DNA of 64,000 nucleotides, from positions 4,092,001 through 4,156,000 of the forward strand of contig NZ_CP032762.1 of the NCBI RefSeq assembly GCF_003641205.1, read 5' to 3'. A program made the position numbers and the translations under genes. Positions 19,760 through 27,608 of the stretch are shown here, piece by piece. The notes beneath the pieces are model-generated. The model saw only the letters and a program-made list of their open reading frames with translations. It was not told the DNA's origin and ran no database searches. Source of the stretch: Rhodococcus sp. P1Y (GTDB lineage Bacteria; Actinomycetota; Actinomycetes; Mycobacteriales; Mycobacteriaceae). The stretch's first letter is position 1. Each line of letters begins with the position of its first letter.

Positions 19760-21082
19760 TCAGGACGACTGCTCGACCACCCACGACCCCCATGCCTGCA
19801 AAAAGTCCTCGGCGCTCGAACCCGTGGCCGCCCCAATGGCGTCCGCTGTCTCGGCGGCCGACTTCGGTCCGGTCGCGAGACGCTCGTACATGTTCGACAG
19901 GACTGGTTCACCGAACCGTTCTGCGACGAACGCACAGACCGACCACGCGGACTCGTACGCGAGAGTCGATCTCGATCCGCCCGCTGCGAAGTCCGAGTCC
20001 TCAGGAAGGACGATAGGCGGTCCGCCGACAGCCACGACTCGGCTCAACGTCGGCGCGATCCGTGCGAACGGAACGCCGGATCCTCGGTAACCGGAGTAGT
20101 CGGCGAATCCTTCCAGCATCCACATCGGCGAACCGTCGACGGTGTCGGCGCGTGCTGCGACGTGGGTCAGCTCGTGGCGCAGAACAGACCGCGTGGTGAA
20201 CTCGGACAATCGTTCCAGCGCCGCAGGACTGAACACGATTCGCTGTCCAGTCACAGGCGCCCCCGGGACCACCGCATCCGAGACCGTCACAGCAGCAACG
20301 TCGGCTGCTGCCGACGCATCGCCTGCAGACGCCGCGAACTCCTCTACCGAATCCGACACGAAAACAAGGGCAGTGCGCGACCATCGGTCGCCGTAGAAGT
20401 CCGAGACCGCATCGACTGCCGCCGGCAGTTCGGCTGCGAGATTGTCGACGAGCACCGACCGGTCAGGATGGCCCACAACGACGGACACTCCGCCCGAGGT
20501 CGGTACCGACCGTGTGATCACGGGCCCGAAATCCCAGGGACCGCGCCACGTAGTGCGCTCGATACCAGGAATATCCGCGTCGGACACGACCTTCCACTCG
20601 TCGTCGCGTTCGGCGACCAGAAGCGAGACCTGGCGCGAAGTCGGTTCGGCATCGGGTCCCGAGACCGCGTAACGCAGTACGACCGACGGCGCCCACACAT
20701 CGGCGGCGTCGAGCGGACCTGCCACTTCCGACGGAACCGGGGTTTCGGGCTCGTCGAGCAGCTCGTAGCTCCAGTCCGTCAGTGGTAGTGCCGAGACAGC
20801 AGCAGCTCGTCGGATCTCGGACTGTACGAATTGTTCGCTTGCCGCTGGATCGAGCGTCGCTTTCAGCGCGTCGACGTCGTTGCTGCGGATCGCATCCGCC
20901 CACCGGTCGAGAACGTCCTGTGTGCCTTCGCGGCGCTGCGTCTCGTAGGGGCTGGACGAAGCGGTGGACGTCGGTGAATCCGATTGCGTGGATCCGGGTG
21001 ACGTGCCGTCCGCGGCGCACCCGGACACGACCAAGCCGCAGCAGAGAACGGAGACGATCAGGCGCGACGGACGTGAAATCAC
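19760..21082 (-). CDS. Predicted lipoprotein zinc metallopeptidase (HExxH gluzincin-like)
   Basis: Exported lipoprotein of 440 residues. A signal peptide ends in the lipobox VSGC with Cys22 as the lipid anchor, followed by a Ser/Thr-rich linker. Residues about 50-190 resemble an NTF2-like or scaffold domain. The C-terminal half contains RHELTHVAAR (His303, Glu304, His307) and, 17 residues after the last His, WMLEGFADY with Glu324, the usual third zinc ligand of gluzincins. It therefore looks like a complete peptidase active site facing the cell envelope. It sits between an NlpC/P60 gene and pimB'. No substrate can be named. It has no obvious counterpart in the M. tuberculosis gene order as recalled. 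Confidence 0.82.
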   Translation of the reverse strand: MISRPSRLIVSVLCCGLVVSGCAADGTSPGSTQSDSPTSTASSSPYETQRREGTQDVLDRWADAIRSNDVDALKATLDPAASEQFVQSEIRRAAAVSALPLTDWSYELLDEPETPVPSEVAGPLDAADVWAPSVVLRYAVSGPDAEPTSRQVSLLVAERDDEWKVVSDADIPGIERTTWRGPWDFGPVITRSVPTSGGVSVVVGHPDRSVLVDNLAAELPAAVDAVSDFYGDRWSRTALVFVSDSVEEFAASAGDASAAADVAAVTVSDAVVPGAPVTGQRIVFSPAALERLSEFTTRSVLRHELTHVAARADTVDGSPMWMLEGFADYSGYRGSGVPFARIAPTLSRVVAVGGPPIVLPEDSDFAAGGSRSTLAYESAWSVCAFVAERFGEPVLSNMYERLATGPKSAAETADAIGAATGSSAEDFLQAWGSWVVEQSS

Positions 21083-21104
21083 TGCGGAGGAGCCGACCCA
21101 GCGG

Positions 21105-22166
21105 TCAGTAGCGGCGTGCGCCGTAGTACGGGAACGACGCCATCGACTGCACCTTCACCGGAACGCCGAACGTCGACGCATGCAGTACGTTGCCGTTTCC
21201 TGCATACAGCCCGACGTGGGATGCATCCGGATAGAACAGCACGACGTCGCCTGGTTGCAGGTCCTTCTGATCGATAGGGGTTCCACCTGACGCCTGTGCT
21301 TGGCTGGACCGCGGAAGGGTCTTGCCGACCTGCTTGTACGCCCACACCACAAGCCCGGAGCAGTCGAATCCGTCTGGCCCAGTCGCTCCCCACACATACG
21401 GCTTGCCGATCTGCGTGAGTCCGGCCTGCAGAGCACCCGAACTCGAGCCTGGAACGAGAGTGGACAAGATCTTGGACAGGTCGAATCCCGGCGGGAGTGG
21501 CGAACCGGCGAGATCGGCCTGCTCTGCTCCTGAGAGGGCGTTGAAGCTCGCGATGACCTCTGCCATCTGACCCTGCAGTTCGCTCTGCTTGGACTGCAGA
21601 TCGTCACTGACGACCTTGGCCTGTTCGGCGGCTGTCCGCGCAGTGTCCGCGGCAAGCCGTGCGGCTTCCTCGGCTGCTGCAGCGTCGGACGTAGCCTGCT
21701 TGAAAAGCTCGACCTGACGCGCGGTCTCCGCTGAGATGATGTCGAGCGCCGACATCTGGTCGAGAAGCTGTTGGGGCGAATCGCTCACCATCACCGCGAA
21801 CAGACGGTTGGTGCGGCCGCCCTGGTAGTTGACGTTGGCAACCTTGTCCACAGCCGGCTTCAGCTGCGCGAGCGCGGCCTCCGCCGCATCGAACGCTTGC
21901 TGATGAACCGTGACGGCAGCTTCGGCGTCGCGCTGTGCGACTGTTTTCGCCTCCAGATCGATCTCTGCGTTGTGCAACGCTTCGTTCGTTTGCTCCGACT
22001 CCCTCGACAGGTCCGCCAGTCGGGTCTGCGCATCGGAAGAACTGTCGACGCCCGGCTGCGCGGTGGCCGGAATGGTCGGCGCGACCATCAGGCAAGCCGC
22101 CAGGGCCGCCGCGGCGAGAATGCTCCGTTTGGAGCGGGTGATGCGCTTGATCGTCGGTGTCGCCAC
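21105..22166 (-). CDS. Secreted NlpC/P60 peptidoglycan endopeptidase with coiled-coil N-terminus
   Basis: Secreted hydrolase of 353 residues. A signal peptide ends around TIPATAQPG. Residues about 35-240 are Ala/Glu/Gln-rich heptads predicted to form a coiled coil like the autoinhibitory or FtsX-binding arms of RipC-type and PcsB-type hydrolases. The C-terminal NlpC/P60 domain holds the catalytic Cys in GFDCSGLVVWAYKQ, His in SHVGLYAGNG and a third polar residue in LHAST. It should cleave D-Glu-mDAP bonds in stem peptides. The GTG start at 22164-22166 is chosen because of a GGAGAG upstream and its close match with the leader of the next gene. It is the Rv2190c counterpart. Confidence 0.9.
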   Translation of the reverse strand: MATPTIKRITRSKRSILAAAALAACLMVAPTIPATAQPGVDSSSDAQTRLADLSRESEQTNEALHNAEIDLEAKTVAQRDAEAAVTVHQQAFDAAEAALAQLKPAVDKVANVNYQGGRTNRLFAVMVSDSPQQLLDQMSALDIISAETARQVELFKQATSDAAAAEEAARLAADTARTAAEQAKVVSDDLQSKQSELQGQMAEVIASFNALSGAEQADLAGSPLPPGFDLSKILSTLVPGSSSGALQAGLTQIGKPYVWGATGPDGFDCSGLVVWAYKQVGKTLPRSSQAQASGGTPIDQKDLQPGDVVLFYPDASHVGLYAGNGNVLHASTFGVPVKVQSMASFPYYGARRY

Positions 22167-22495
22167 GGAAGGTGACTCTCCGTTCCTAGCAGGTGGATCG
22201 AACGAGATGAAGTTTCGGCGTGTTCTGCACCCGACGGCCGTCCCGTCTGGAACCAGCCGAATGCAGAAAACAAACCCTACCCACTGGTAACGCACCGCGG
22301 GCAGGAATGCAGTCGGAAAGATCGGGCCTGGGTGAACCTTGGGATTCTTCACCAATCCCCGATGGTCTCGGCAAGGTTACGGAACGGTGTCGTCGTAGTC
22401 CATCCGGACCGCATTTGCTCCGAAAAAGAGAACAGCACCAGATGGCGCCGCCTCGCGACACAATCTGGTGCTGCTCATCCTGCAGTTCATCGAAA
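22167..22495. other. Intergenic leader between two NlpC/P60 genes
   Basis: This 329-base gap separates two leftward NlpC/P60 genes. Its right part holds the transcription terminator of the upstream gene. The rest would be the promoter and untranslated leader of the downstream gene. The last 25 bases before the GTG start (CGGAGAGTCACC then CCGTGGCG) closely resemble those before the riboswitch-controlled paralogue. A GTGGGTAGGG on the minus strand at about 22276-22285 resembles part of a c-di-AMP riboswitch, but its other conserved blocks are missing. Confidence 0.5.
22422..22473 (-). terminator. Rho-independent terminator of NlpC/P60 gene
   Basis: On the minus strand an 11-base perfect stem (CAGCACCAGAT with ATCTGGTGCTG, plus-strand arms 22433-22443 and 22463-22473) encloses a 19-base loop and is followed by GTTCTCTTTTTC. 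It starts 22 bases after the stop of the 22496-23056 gene, so that gene is probably monocistronic. Confidence 0.85.
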
Positions 22496-23056
22496 TCAGT
22501 AGCGACGCGCTCCGTCGAACGGCATCGAGGAGACCGGGGCGACCTTCACGGGGACACCGGACGTCGACGCGTGAATGACGTTGCCGCCACCCGCGTAGAT
22601 GCCCGAGTGGGAACCGCCGTAGAAGGACACGACGTCACCTGGCTGGAGGTCGGCCTGCGAAACCGGAGTTCCGGCAGCGGCCTGGTCGTAGCTGGTGCGA
22701 GGCAGGCTGATTCCGGCCTGCTTGTACGCCCACTGGACGAGTCCCGAGCAATCGAACGAGTTCGGGCCCGATGCGCCGTAGACATAGGGCGCGCCGATCT
22801 TGGACTCTGCAGCCTGCACGGCCTTGGCAGCCGGGGTCACCTGCGGAGCCACCGGAGCCGGAACACCGGGGAGGCCCGGGATTGCGGTCGGAAGCGGCGG
22901 AAGACCTGGAATTTCCGGAACCTCGAACGTACCGATTCCGGGGATGGTGATGGGGGCCGCCATTGCGGGGGCTGCGGGAAGAACTACCACGCCGGCAGTG
23001 ATCGCGCCGGCTACGAGTATTCGTCGCAATGAGCGGGGAGAAGTGTGTGACGCCAC
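22496..23056 (-). CDS. Short secreted NlpC/P60 hydrolase under c-di-AMP riboswitch
   Basis: Secreted hydrolase of 186 residues from the GTG at 23054-23056. A signal peptide ends near APAMAAP; a Pro/Gly-rich linker (IPGLPPLPTAIPGLPG) replaces the coiled coil of its paralogue; the NlpC/P60 domain has catalytic Cys in SFDCSGLVQWAYKQ, His in SHSGIYAGGG and IHAST near the C-terminus. A TTG 27 bases upstream is in frame, but GTG is preferred because an AACGGAGCATCCCC sequence lies at ribosome-site distance and the leader matches the paralogue. The c-di-AMP riboswitch just upstream predicts that high c-di-AMP lowers its expression, as for cell-wall hydrolases of other actinobacteria. Confidence 0.9.
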   Translation of the reverse strand: MASHTSPRSLRRILVAGAITAGVVVLPAAPAMAAPITIPGIGTFEVPEIPGLPPLPTAIPGLPGVPAPVAPQVTPAAKAVQAAESKIGAPYVYGASGPNSFDCSGLVQWAYKQAGISLPRTSYDQAAAGTPVSQADLQPGDVVSFYGGSHSGIYAGGGNVIHASTSGVPVKVAPVSSMPFDGARRY

Positions 23057-23084
23057 GAGAAGGGGATGCTCCGTTTCTTCCAAT

Positions 23085-23235
23085 CATCCGCCGACCGAGT
23101 TAGCTGACGGGTTCGGGCTGGGAAGATCAGCCCTACCCACTCGACCGCGTATTGCGATCGAAGCAGGATTCACCCCAGTGGAAATCGGGTTCCCGGTACG
23201 GGCACTCTCACGAGTGGTCCCGATTAGGCGGTGAC
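23085..23235 (-). promoter_or_regulatory. c-di-AMP riboswitch (ydaO-yuaA class)
   Basis: Reading the minus strand, conserved blocks of the ydaO-yuaA aptamer appear in order: ACCGCCTAATCGGGACC, ACCGGGAACCCG, CTGGGGTGAATCC (rc of about 23166-23178), GTGGGTAGGGCTGA (rc of about 23127-23140), then CCCGAACCCGTCAGCTAAC followed by TCGGTCGGCGGAT. The outer helix P1 can form between ACCGCC (23227-23232) and GGCGG (23087-23092). It ends about 30 bases before the GTG of the hydrolase gene. This class is an OFF switch for c-di-AMP and in actinobacteria commonly precedes NlpC/P60 and Rpf genes. Confidence 0.93.
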
Positions 23236-23355
23236 TTGCGACGCCGCTCCGGTTTGGATTGGCGAGACTCCGCAAGGTCTCAGGAAGATTACGAAATGGC
23301 ATACCCCTGTGTCGACCCCAACGCGCCGAAGATCCGAAATCAGCCCGTTTCGGCG

Positions 23356-23637
23356 CTAGATCGCGCGCCTTCCGTCCGGTGTGTCACGGCACGATAACGA
23401 CCCGCCGGTCGAGCCCTCCGCCGAGTCGGTGACAAGCCGTAGGCGAGGCACCAGACCGCCCTCGGCCAACACGTCCATCGCACCCAACTCTTCCTGGTCG
23501 AGGGCAATTCGCGGCAGCTTCGATCCGACTCGCGCCTCCACGCCCACAAGCCATCCAGGGGCCCCGAGAAGTACCGTCACGACACAGTCGGCGCATGCGT
23601 CACCCCGCACTGCGCAATCACCGCAATCGACGATCAT
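23356..23637 (-). CDS. Small conserved protein with four-cysteine N-terminus
   Basis: Protein of 93 residues starting MIVDCGDCAVRGDACADCVV. Cysteines 5, 8, 15 and 18 form a CxxC-x6-CxxC array at the extreme N-terminus, which could hold zinc or an iron-sulfur centre. The remainder (LDQEELGAMDVLAEGGLVPRLRLV) looks like a short helical domain, and the last 20 residues look disordered. Similar small proteins occur next to the exonuclease/UvrC-like gene in other actinobacteria as far as I recall. It is divergent from that gene, with about 150 bases between start codons. Function unknown. Confidence 0.7.
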   Translation of the reverse strand: MIVDCGDCAVRGDACADCVVTVLLGAPGWLVGVEARVGSKLPRIALDQEELGAMDVLAEGGLVPRLRLVTDSAEGSTGGSLSCRDTPDGRRAI

Positions 23638-23786
23638 GTGATCCTCATCTCTTTCGTAGGTCAGTACGCGTTTCCGGTCGCTTGTTCACGAACCTAACGT
23701 CGCCCTCCGACATGTTCGGGTTCGACGAAGCACGAAGCGCACTCTCGAACCGGCCATGTCGGTACCCGGCTATACCGTCCTGATTC

Positions 23787-25511
23787 GTGAGCCTGCCGAT
23801 TCAACTGAGTTTCGACGAACTCGATACTCCGTTGCACCAGACGACCTTCGTCGTCGTGGACCTCGAGACCACGGGCGGCAGCGCGGACACCGAAGCAATC
23901 ACCGAGATCGGCGCGGTCAAGATCCGAGGCGGGGAAGTCGTCGCCGAATTCGCCACGTTGGTAGACCCCGGCCGATCCATTCCCCCGTACATCGTGGAGT
24001 TGACCGGCATCACCACCGCGATGCTGATCGGGGCGCCGCGGATCGAGCGCGTGCTTCCCAGTTTTCTCGAATTCGCACGCGGCTCGGTTCTGGTGGCCCA
24101 CAACGCCCGTTTCGACATGGGATTCCTGAAGGCTGCCGCGTCGCGGCTCGACATCGCCTGGCCCCGGTTTCAAGTCCTGTGCACGGTCAAGCTCGCGCGA
24201 CGGGTGCTGACACGCGACGAGGCACCGTCGGTCAAGCTGTCGGCTTTGTCGGCACTGTTCCAAGTGAGCACACAACCGACACACCGGGCACTCGACGATG
24301 CACGAGCCACCGTCGATGTTCTGCACGCACTCATCGAGCGGGTGGGTAATCAAGGCGTTCACAGCTACGCAGAGCTCGTGGATTACCTCCCCGGCGTATC
24401 GGCGGGGCAACGCGCGAAACGTTCGCTTGCCGCCCACCTACCGAGGTCGCCTGGTGTCTACCTGTTCAAGGGACCGGGCAACGAAGTCCTGTACGTCGGG
24501 ACATCGACCAATCTGCAGCGGCGTGTTCGCAACTACTTCACCGGCTCGGAGACACGCGGGCGCATGAAAGAGATGGTGGGGCTCGCCGTCGACGTCGATT
24601 ACGTCGAATGCGCCCACGGACTCGAAGCGGGCGTTCGAGAGCTGAGATTGTTGTCCGCCCACATCCCGCCGTACAACCGCCGGTCCAAGTTCCCCAAGAA
24701 GGGCTGGTGGATCACGATCACGACGGAGGCGTTTCCTCGGTTGTCCGTGGTGCGGACACCCACACCCGATTCGATCGGCCCTTTCACCGCTCGATCCGAC
24801 GCAGCCGACACCGCAGCCCTGATCGCCGAGTTCTGTGGCATCCGCACATGCACCAATCGAATCCCCCGGTCGACCGTTCACGATTGCCTGCCTGCAGCAG
24901 TAGGTGGATGTGCCGCAGCGTCATCCGGTGCCGTCGCACCCGACGAGTACTCCGCAGCACCCGGCCGCTTCGTGACGCTCGCGAAGGGGCTCGACGATCG
25001 AGTGCTGTTCACCATCCGCGACAGAATCACAACGCTGGCCGACGCCGAGCTTTTCGAGTCCGCCACCCGCTTGCGAGACAGGCTCGCAATTCTCGCCGAT
25101 GTCCTGCGCAGAATGCACCGCCTCGGCGCGATCGCAGCGATAACAGAACTCGTCGTCGCGCGCCGAGCCCCGGACGGCGGTTGGGAACTGGCAGTAGTGC
25201 GGTACGGCCGGCTCACCGGAGCCGCGATCACGCCGCGGCGGGTTCATCCCATGCCTGTTGTCGAGGCGATCGTTGCCGCAGCCGAAACCGTGATTCCCGA
25301 CGGCACCCCGCTTCGCGGCGCATCGCCCGAGGAAGTCGGTTTGGTCGCACGATGGCTCGATTCGGACGGCGTCAGAATCGTGCGCACTACGGACGGTTAC
25401 GGCGAGCCCGTCCACGGGGCAGGTTCGTGGAGGGACTGGTGCATCACCGCCAAGACGGTGTCACGCCGCGAGCGCAACGCAATCGACGATAGCGGCGGAC
25501 GAGCGTTCTAA
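23787..25511 (+). CDS. DEDD 3'-5' exonuclease fused to UvrC-like GIY-YIG nuclease domain (Rv2191 type)
   Basis: Two-domain nuclease of 574 residues. Residues about 18-190 are a DnaQ-type exonuclease: Exo I FVVVDLETTG (Asp25, Glu27), Exo II AHNARFDMGF and Exo III HRALDDARAT. Residues about 215-300 are a GIY-YIG domain (PGVYLFKGPGNEVLYVGTSTNLQRRVRNYF) as in UvrC. The following part resembles the UvrC middle region, but the C-terminal RNase H and HhH domains of UvrC are absent. The GTG start at 23787 has no strong ribosome site. It corresponds to Rv2191, often annotated as a DEDD exonuclease domain protein. A DNA repair or editing role is inferred from the domains. Confidence 0.88.
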   Translation: MSLPIQLSFDELDTPLHQTTFVVVDLETTGGSADTEAITEIGAVKIRGGEVVAEFATLVDPGRSIPPYIVELTGITTAMLIGAPRIERVLPSFLEFARGSVLVAHNARFDMGFLKAAASRLDIAWPRFQVLCTVKLARRVLTRDEAPSVKLSALSALFQVSTQPTHRALDDARATVDVLHALIERVGNQGVHSYAELVDYLPGVSAGQRAKRSLAAHLPRSPGVYLFKGPGNEVLYVGTSTNLQRRVRNYFTGSETRGRMKEMVGLAVDVDYVECAHGLEAGVRELRLLSAHIPPYNRRSKFPKKGWWITITTEAFPRLSVVRTPTPDSIGPFTARSDAADTAALIAEFCGIRTCTNRIPRSTVHDCLPAAVGGCAAASSGAVAPDEYSAAPGRFVTLAKGLDDRVLFTIRDRITTLADAELFESATRLRDRLAILADVLRRMHRLGAIAAITELVVARRAPDGGWELAVVRYGRLTGAAITPRRVHPMPVVEAIVAAAETVIPDGTPLRGASPEEVGLVARWLDSDGVRIVRTTDGYGEPVHGAGSWRDWCITAKTVSRRERNAIDDSGGRAF

Positions 25512-25560
25512 GCTTGCTTCACGTGTTCGACGAACTCGTTCGTAGCTGTGAAGGAGCACC

Positions 25561-25836
25561 ATGATCAACGCAATCGTCATGATCGACGCCGAGGCTCACG
25601 CGATCCCCGAGACCGCGCAGTCGGTCGCAGACGTGGACGGGGTCACCGAGGTGTACTCGTGCGCCGGAGATGTCGATCTCATCGCGATAGTCAAGGTCCG
25701 TGACCACCAACAGATCGCCGAAGTAGTCACACAGCGAATCAACAAGGTTCCCGGCGTCGTCAACACCGCCACCCACATCGCGTTTCAGTCCTACTCCAGC
25801 GCGGATATCGAGGCAGGGTTCTCCATCGGCGAGTAG
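25561..25836 (+). CDS. Stand-alone Lrp/AsnC ligand-binding (RAM) domain protein
   Basis: A 91-residue protein made only of the RAM fold that binds amino acids in Lrp/AsnC regulators; the DNA-binding helix-turn-helix is absent. It reads INAIVMIDAEAHAIPETAQ, then VTEVYSCAGDVDLIAIVKV with the conserved G-D turn, then VVNTATHIAFQSYS. The ATG at 25561 has GAAGGAG five bases upstream. It ends tail-to-tail with trpD, five bases apart. Stand-alone RAM proteins can sense amino acids or modulate full-length Lrp proteins by mixed assembly; the ligand here is unknown. Confidence 0.88.
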   Translation: MINAIVMIDAEAHAIPETAQSVADVDGVTEVYSCAGDVDLIAIVKVRDHQQIAEVVTQRINKVPGVVNTATHIAFQSYSSADIEAGFSIGE

Positions 25837-25841
25837 GTCGA

Positions 25842-26915
25842 TCAGTCCAGTTCGTTCGACCGCGCGACCCAACGGTTCAGCAACTCGGAGGTCGCGCCCG
25901 AGTCGAGCGCCTCGGCGGCGCGCTCGATCCCGCGCGTTAGCTGCACGTCGAGGGCATGCGGATCGATACCGTCGGAAATACCGTCGAACGCTGTGATTGC
26001 TGCGGCGGCGTTGAGAAGAACGGCGTCGCGGACCGGTCCGTCGGCGCCGCCGAAGACCGAGCGCGCGACATCGGCGTTGAATGCCGCATCTCCGCCCTTC
26101 AGCGCGTCGATGGGAACAAGATCGAACCCGAAGTTCCGAGGATCGATTGTCGTCGTGGTCACCTGGCCGCCGGAGACGACGTGAACCGTGGTCGTGGTGG
26201 ACAGAGTGATCTCGTCCAGACCGTCGTCGCCTCGTACCACCAGCGCGCTCGCACCGCGCTCGGCGAAAACGGCCGCAACAACGGGTACGAGCGAATCGAA
26301 CGCACAGCCGATGAGCCCGGCCCTCGGTCGTCCAGGATTGGTGAGCGGCCCCAATACGTTGAACACCGTCGGGATGCCGATTTCCTTGCGCGGCGGACCT
26401 GCAAACCTCAAAGCCGGGTGGTAGACGGGCGCGAAACAGAACCCGATGCCCACCTCGCGCACCGTGGTCGCTACTCCGACCGGACCGAGACCGAACTTCA
26501 CCCCGAGTGCCTCGAGAACGTCCGTGGTTCCGCTCTGGGAGGACGCGGCGCGGTTTCCGTGTTTCACCACGCGGGCACCTGCTGATGCCGCCACCATCGC
26601 TGCCATCGTGGAGATATTGACCGTATCGGCACCGTCGCCGCCCGTTCCCACGACGTCGACCGCCGTGGCGTCGCTGTCCACCAACGTCGCGTGGGCGAGC
26701 ATGGAATCGGCGAGCCCGCGAACCTCGGCAGGCGTCGGGCCCTTCATCTTGAGCGCGACTCCGAAGGCTGCGATCTGCGCCGCGGTCGCATTGTCCGACA
26801 TGATCTCGTCCATCGCCCAGCTCGTGTCCTCGCTGGAAAGATCGGCATTCGACGTCAGTGTTCCGAGAATTTTCTTCCAGGATCTGATCGCGTCGACACT
26901 CTTCGATGAGGTCAT
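25842..26915 (-). CDS. trpD: Anthranilate phosphoribosyltransferase
   Basis: Second step of tryptophan synthesis, transferring phosphoribose from PRPP to anthranilate. 357 residues from the ATG at 26913-26915. The PRPP-binding VVGTGGDGADTVNIST, the KHGNRAASSQSGT anthranilate/PRPP block, the PVYHPAL segment and FNVLGPLTNPG are all present. A GTG nine bases upstream is in frame, but it would leave only three bases to the AAAGG ribosome site; ATG has 12. Unlike enteric bacteria it stands apart from other trp genes, as in mycobacteria (Rv2192c). Confidence 0.95.
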   Translation of the reverse strand: MTSSKSVDAIRSWKKILGTLTSNADLSSEDTSWAMDEIMSDNATAAQIAAFGVALKMKGPTPAEVRGLADSMLAHATLVDSDATAVDVVGTGGDGADTVNISTMAAMVAASAGARVVKHGNRAASSQSGTTDVLEALGVKFGLGPVGVATTVREVGIGFCFAPVYHPALRFAGPPRKEIGIPTVFNVLGPLTNPGRPRAGLIGCAFDSLVPVVAAVFAERGASALVVRGDDGLDEITLSTTTTVHVVSGGQVTTTTIDPRNFGFDLVPIDALKGGDAAFNADVARSVFGGADGPVRDAVLLNAAAAITAFDGISDGIDPHALDVQLTRGIERAAEALDSGATSELLNRWVARSNELD

Positions 26916-26971
26916 CCTCGGCACATGCCTTTCTCGAGCTCCCGGCGGGCGAGACCCGTACGCACGAAATC

Positions 26972-27457
26972 CTAGTCAGGGACGCCCGCACCAGCCTCCC
27001 CCGGTTGCAAGGCATCCCAGCCCGTGACTATCCCTCCGCGGCGTTGAGCCAACCCGGCCATCCGCGACCGCTCCTGTGAGATGTGCAGCGCATCGACGAC
27101 CTGAACGCGCTGAAGGGTGACCTCGACGCCGTCCGCCACATCGGCGCGGTACCCGGAGGTCGGGACTTCCGGGGCAGGCGTCGGGTGGGAAACCCGAACA
27201 TAGTCGTCCTGCGATGCAACTGCCTCGGCGTCGGAGACCGCATCGGCCGGCAGAACCAGGTGGTGCCGGAAGACCGTTTCCTGCGTTTCATTCCACCCTC
27301 CCGACGCACTGGCTCGATCCAGCGCCGACGACGCGGACTCGGCGTCGTCGAACGAGAAAGCCACTATCACCAAATCTGCTCTTGTGGGGTCGAGAGGAGC
27401 CGGCTTCGCTCGGCGGAAAAGTCGCCGGAACCAGGATCTACCGTCGTTCGTTGCCAT
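26972..27457 (-). CDS. Hypothetical protein divergent from ctaE
   Basis: Protein of 161 residues from the ATG at 27455-27457, starting ATNDGRSWFRRLFRRAKPAP, a basic leader with no convincing signal peptide. The middle part predicts an alternating strand-helix fold (ADLVIVAFSFDDAESASSALDRAS) and the C-terminus ends with a short helical region (ISQERSRMAGLAQRRGGIVTGWDAL). No catalytic motif is recognised. It lies upstream of trpD on the same strand, 56 bases away, and divergent from the cytochrome oxidase operon. I do not recognise the family beyond an actinobacterial hypothetical. Confidence 0.65.
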   Translation of the reverse strand: MATNDGRSWFRRLFRRAKPAPLDPTRADLVIVAFSFDDAESASSALDRASASGGWNETQETVFRHHLVLPADAVSDAEAVASQDDYVRVSHPTPAPEVPTSGYRADVADGVEVTLQRVQVVDALHISQERSRMAGLAQRRGGIVTGWDALQPGEAGAGVPD

Positions 27458-27608
27458 TAGGCAAGCCTTCCACGCAACGCTTCCGAACGTCCGCTCCCAC
27501 CTGTTGAGCTGGCCTTTCGTAGCGGTTCCCGCGTAAGGCCCATGCGGCGACGCGCCAAGACCGGACCCGGGTATGCGTTCGGTACTACGGGCAGTCATAC
27601 TTCTTTCT

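Noticed and set aside
22170..22380. Second c-di-AMP riboswitch before the 21105-22166 hydrolase gene
   Set aside because: Only GTGGGTAGGG is shared; the CCCGAACCCGTCAGCTAAC block and the GGGGTGAATCC block are absent, so it is not a recognisable aptamer.
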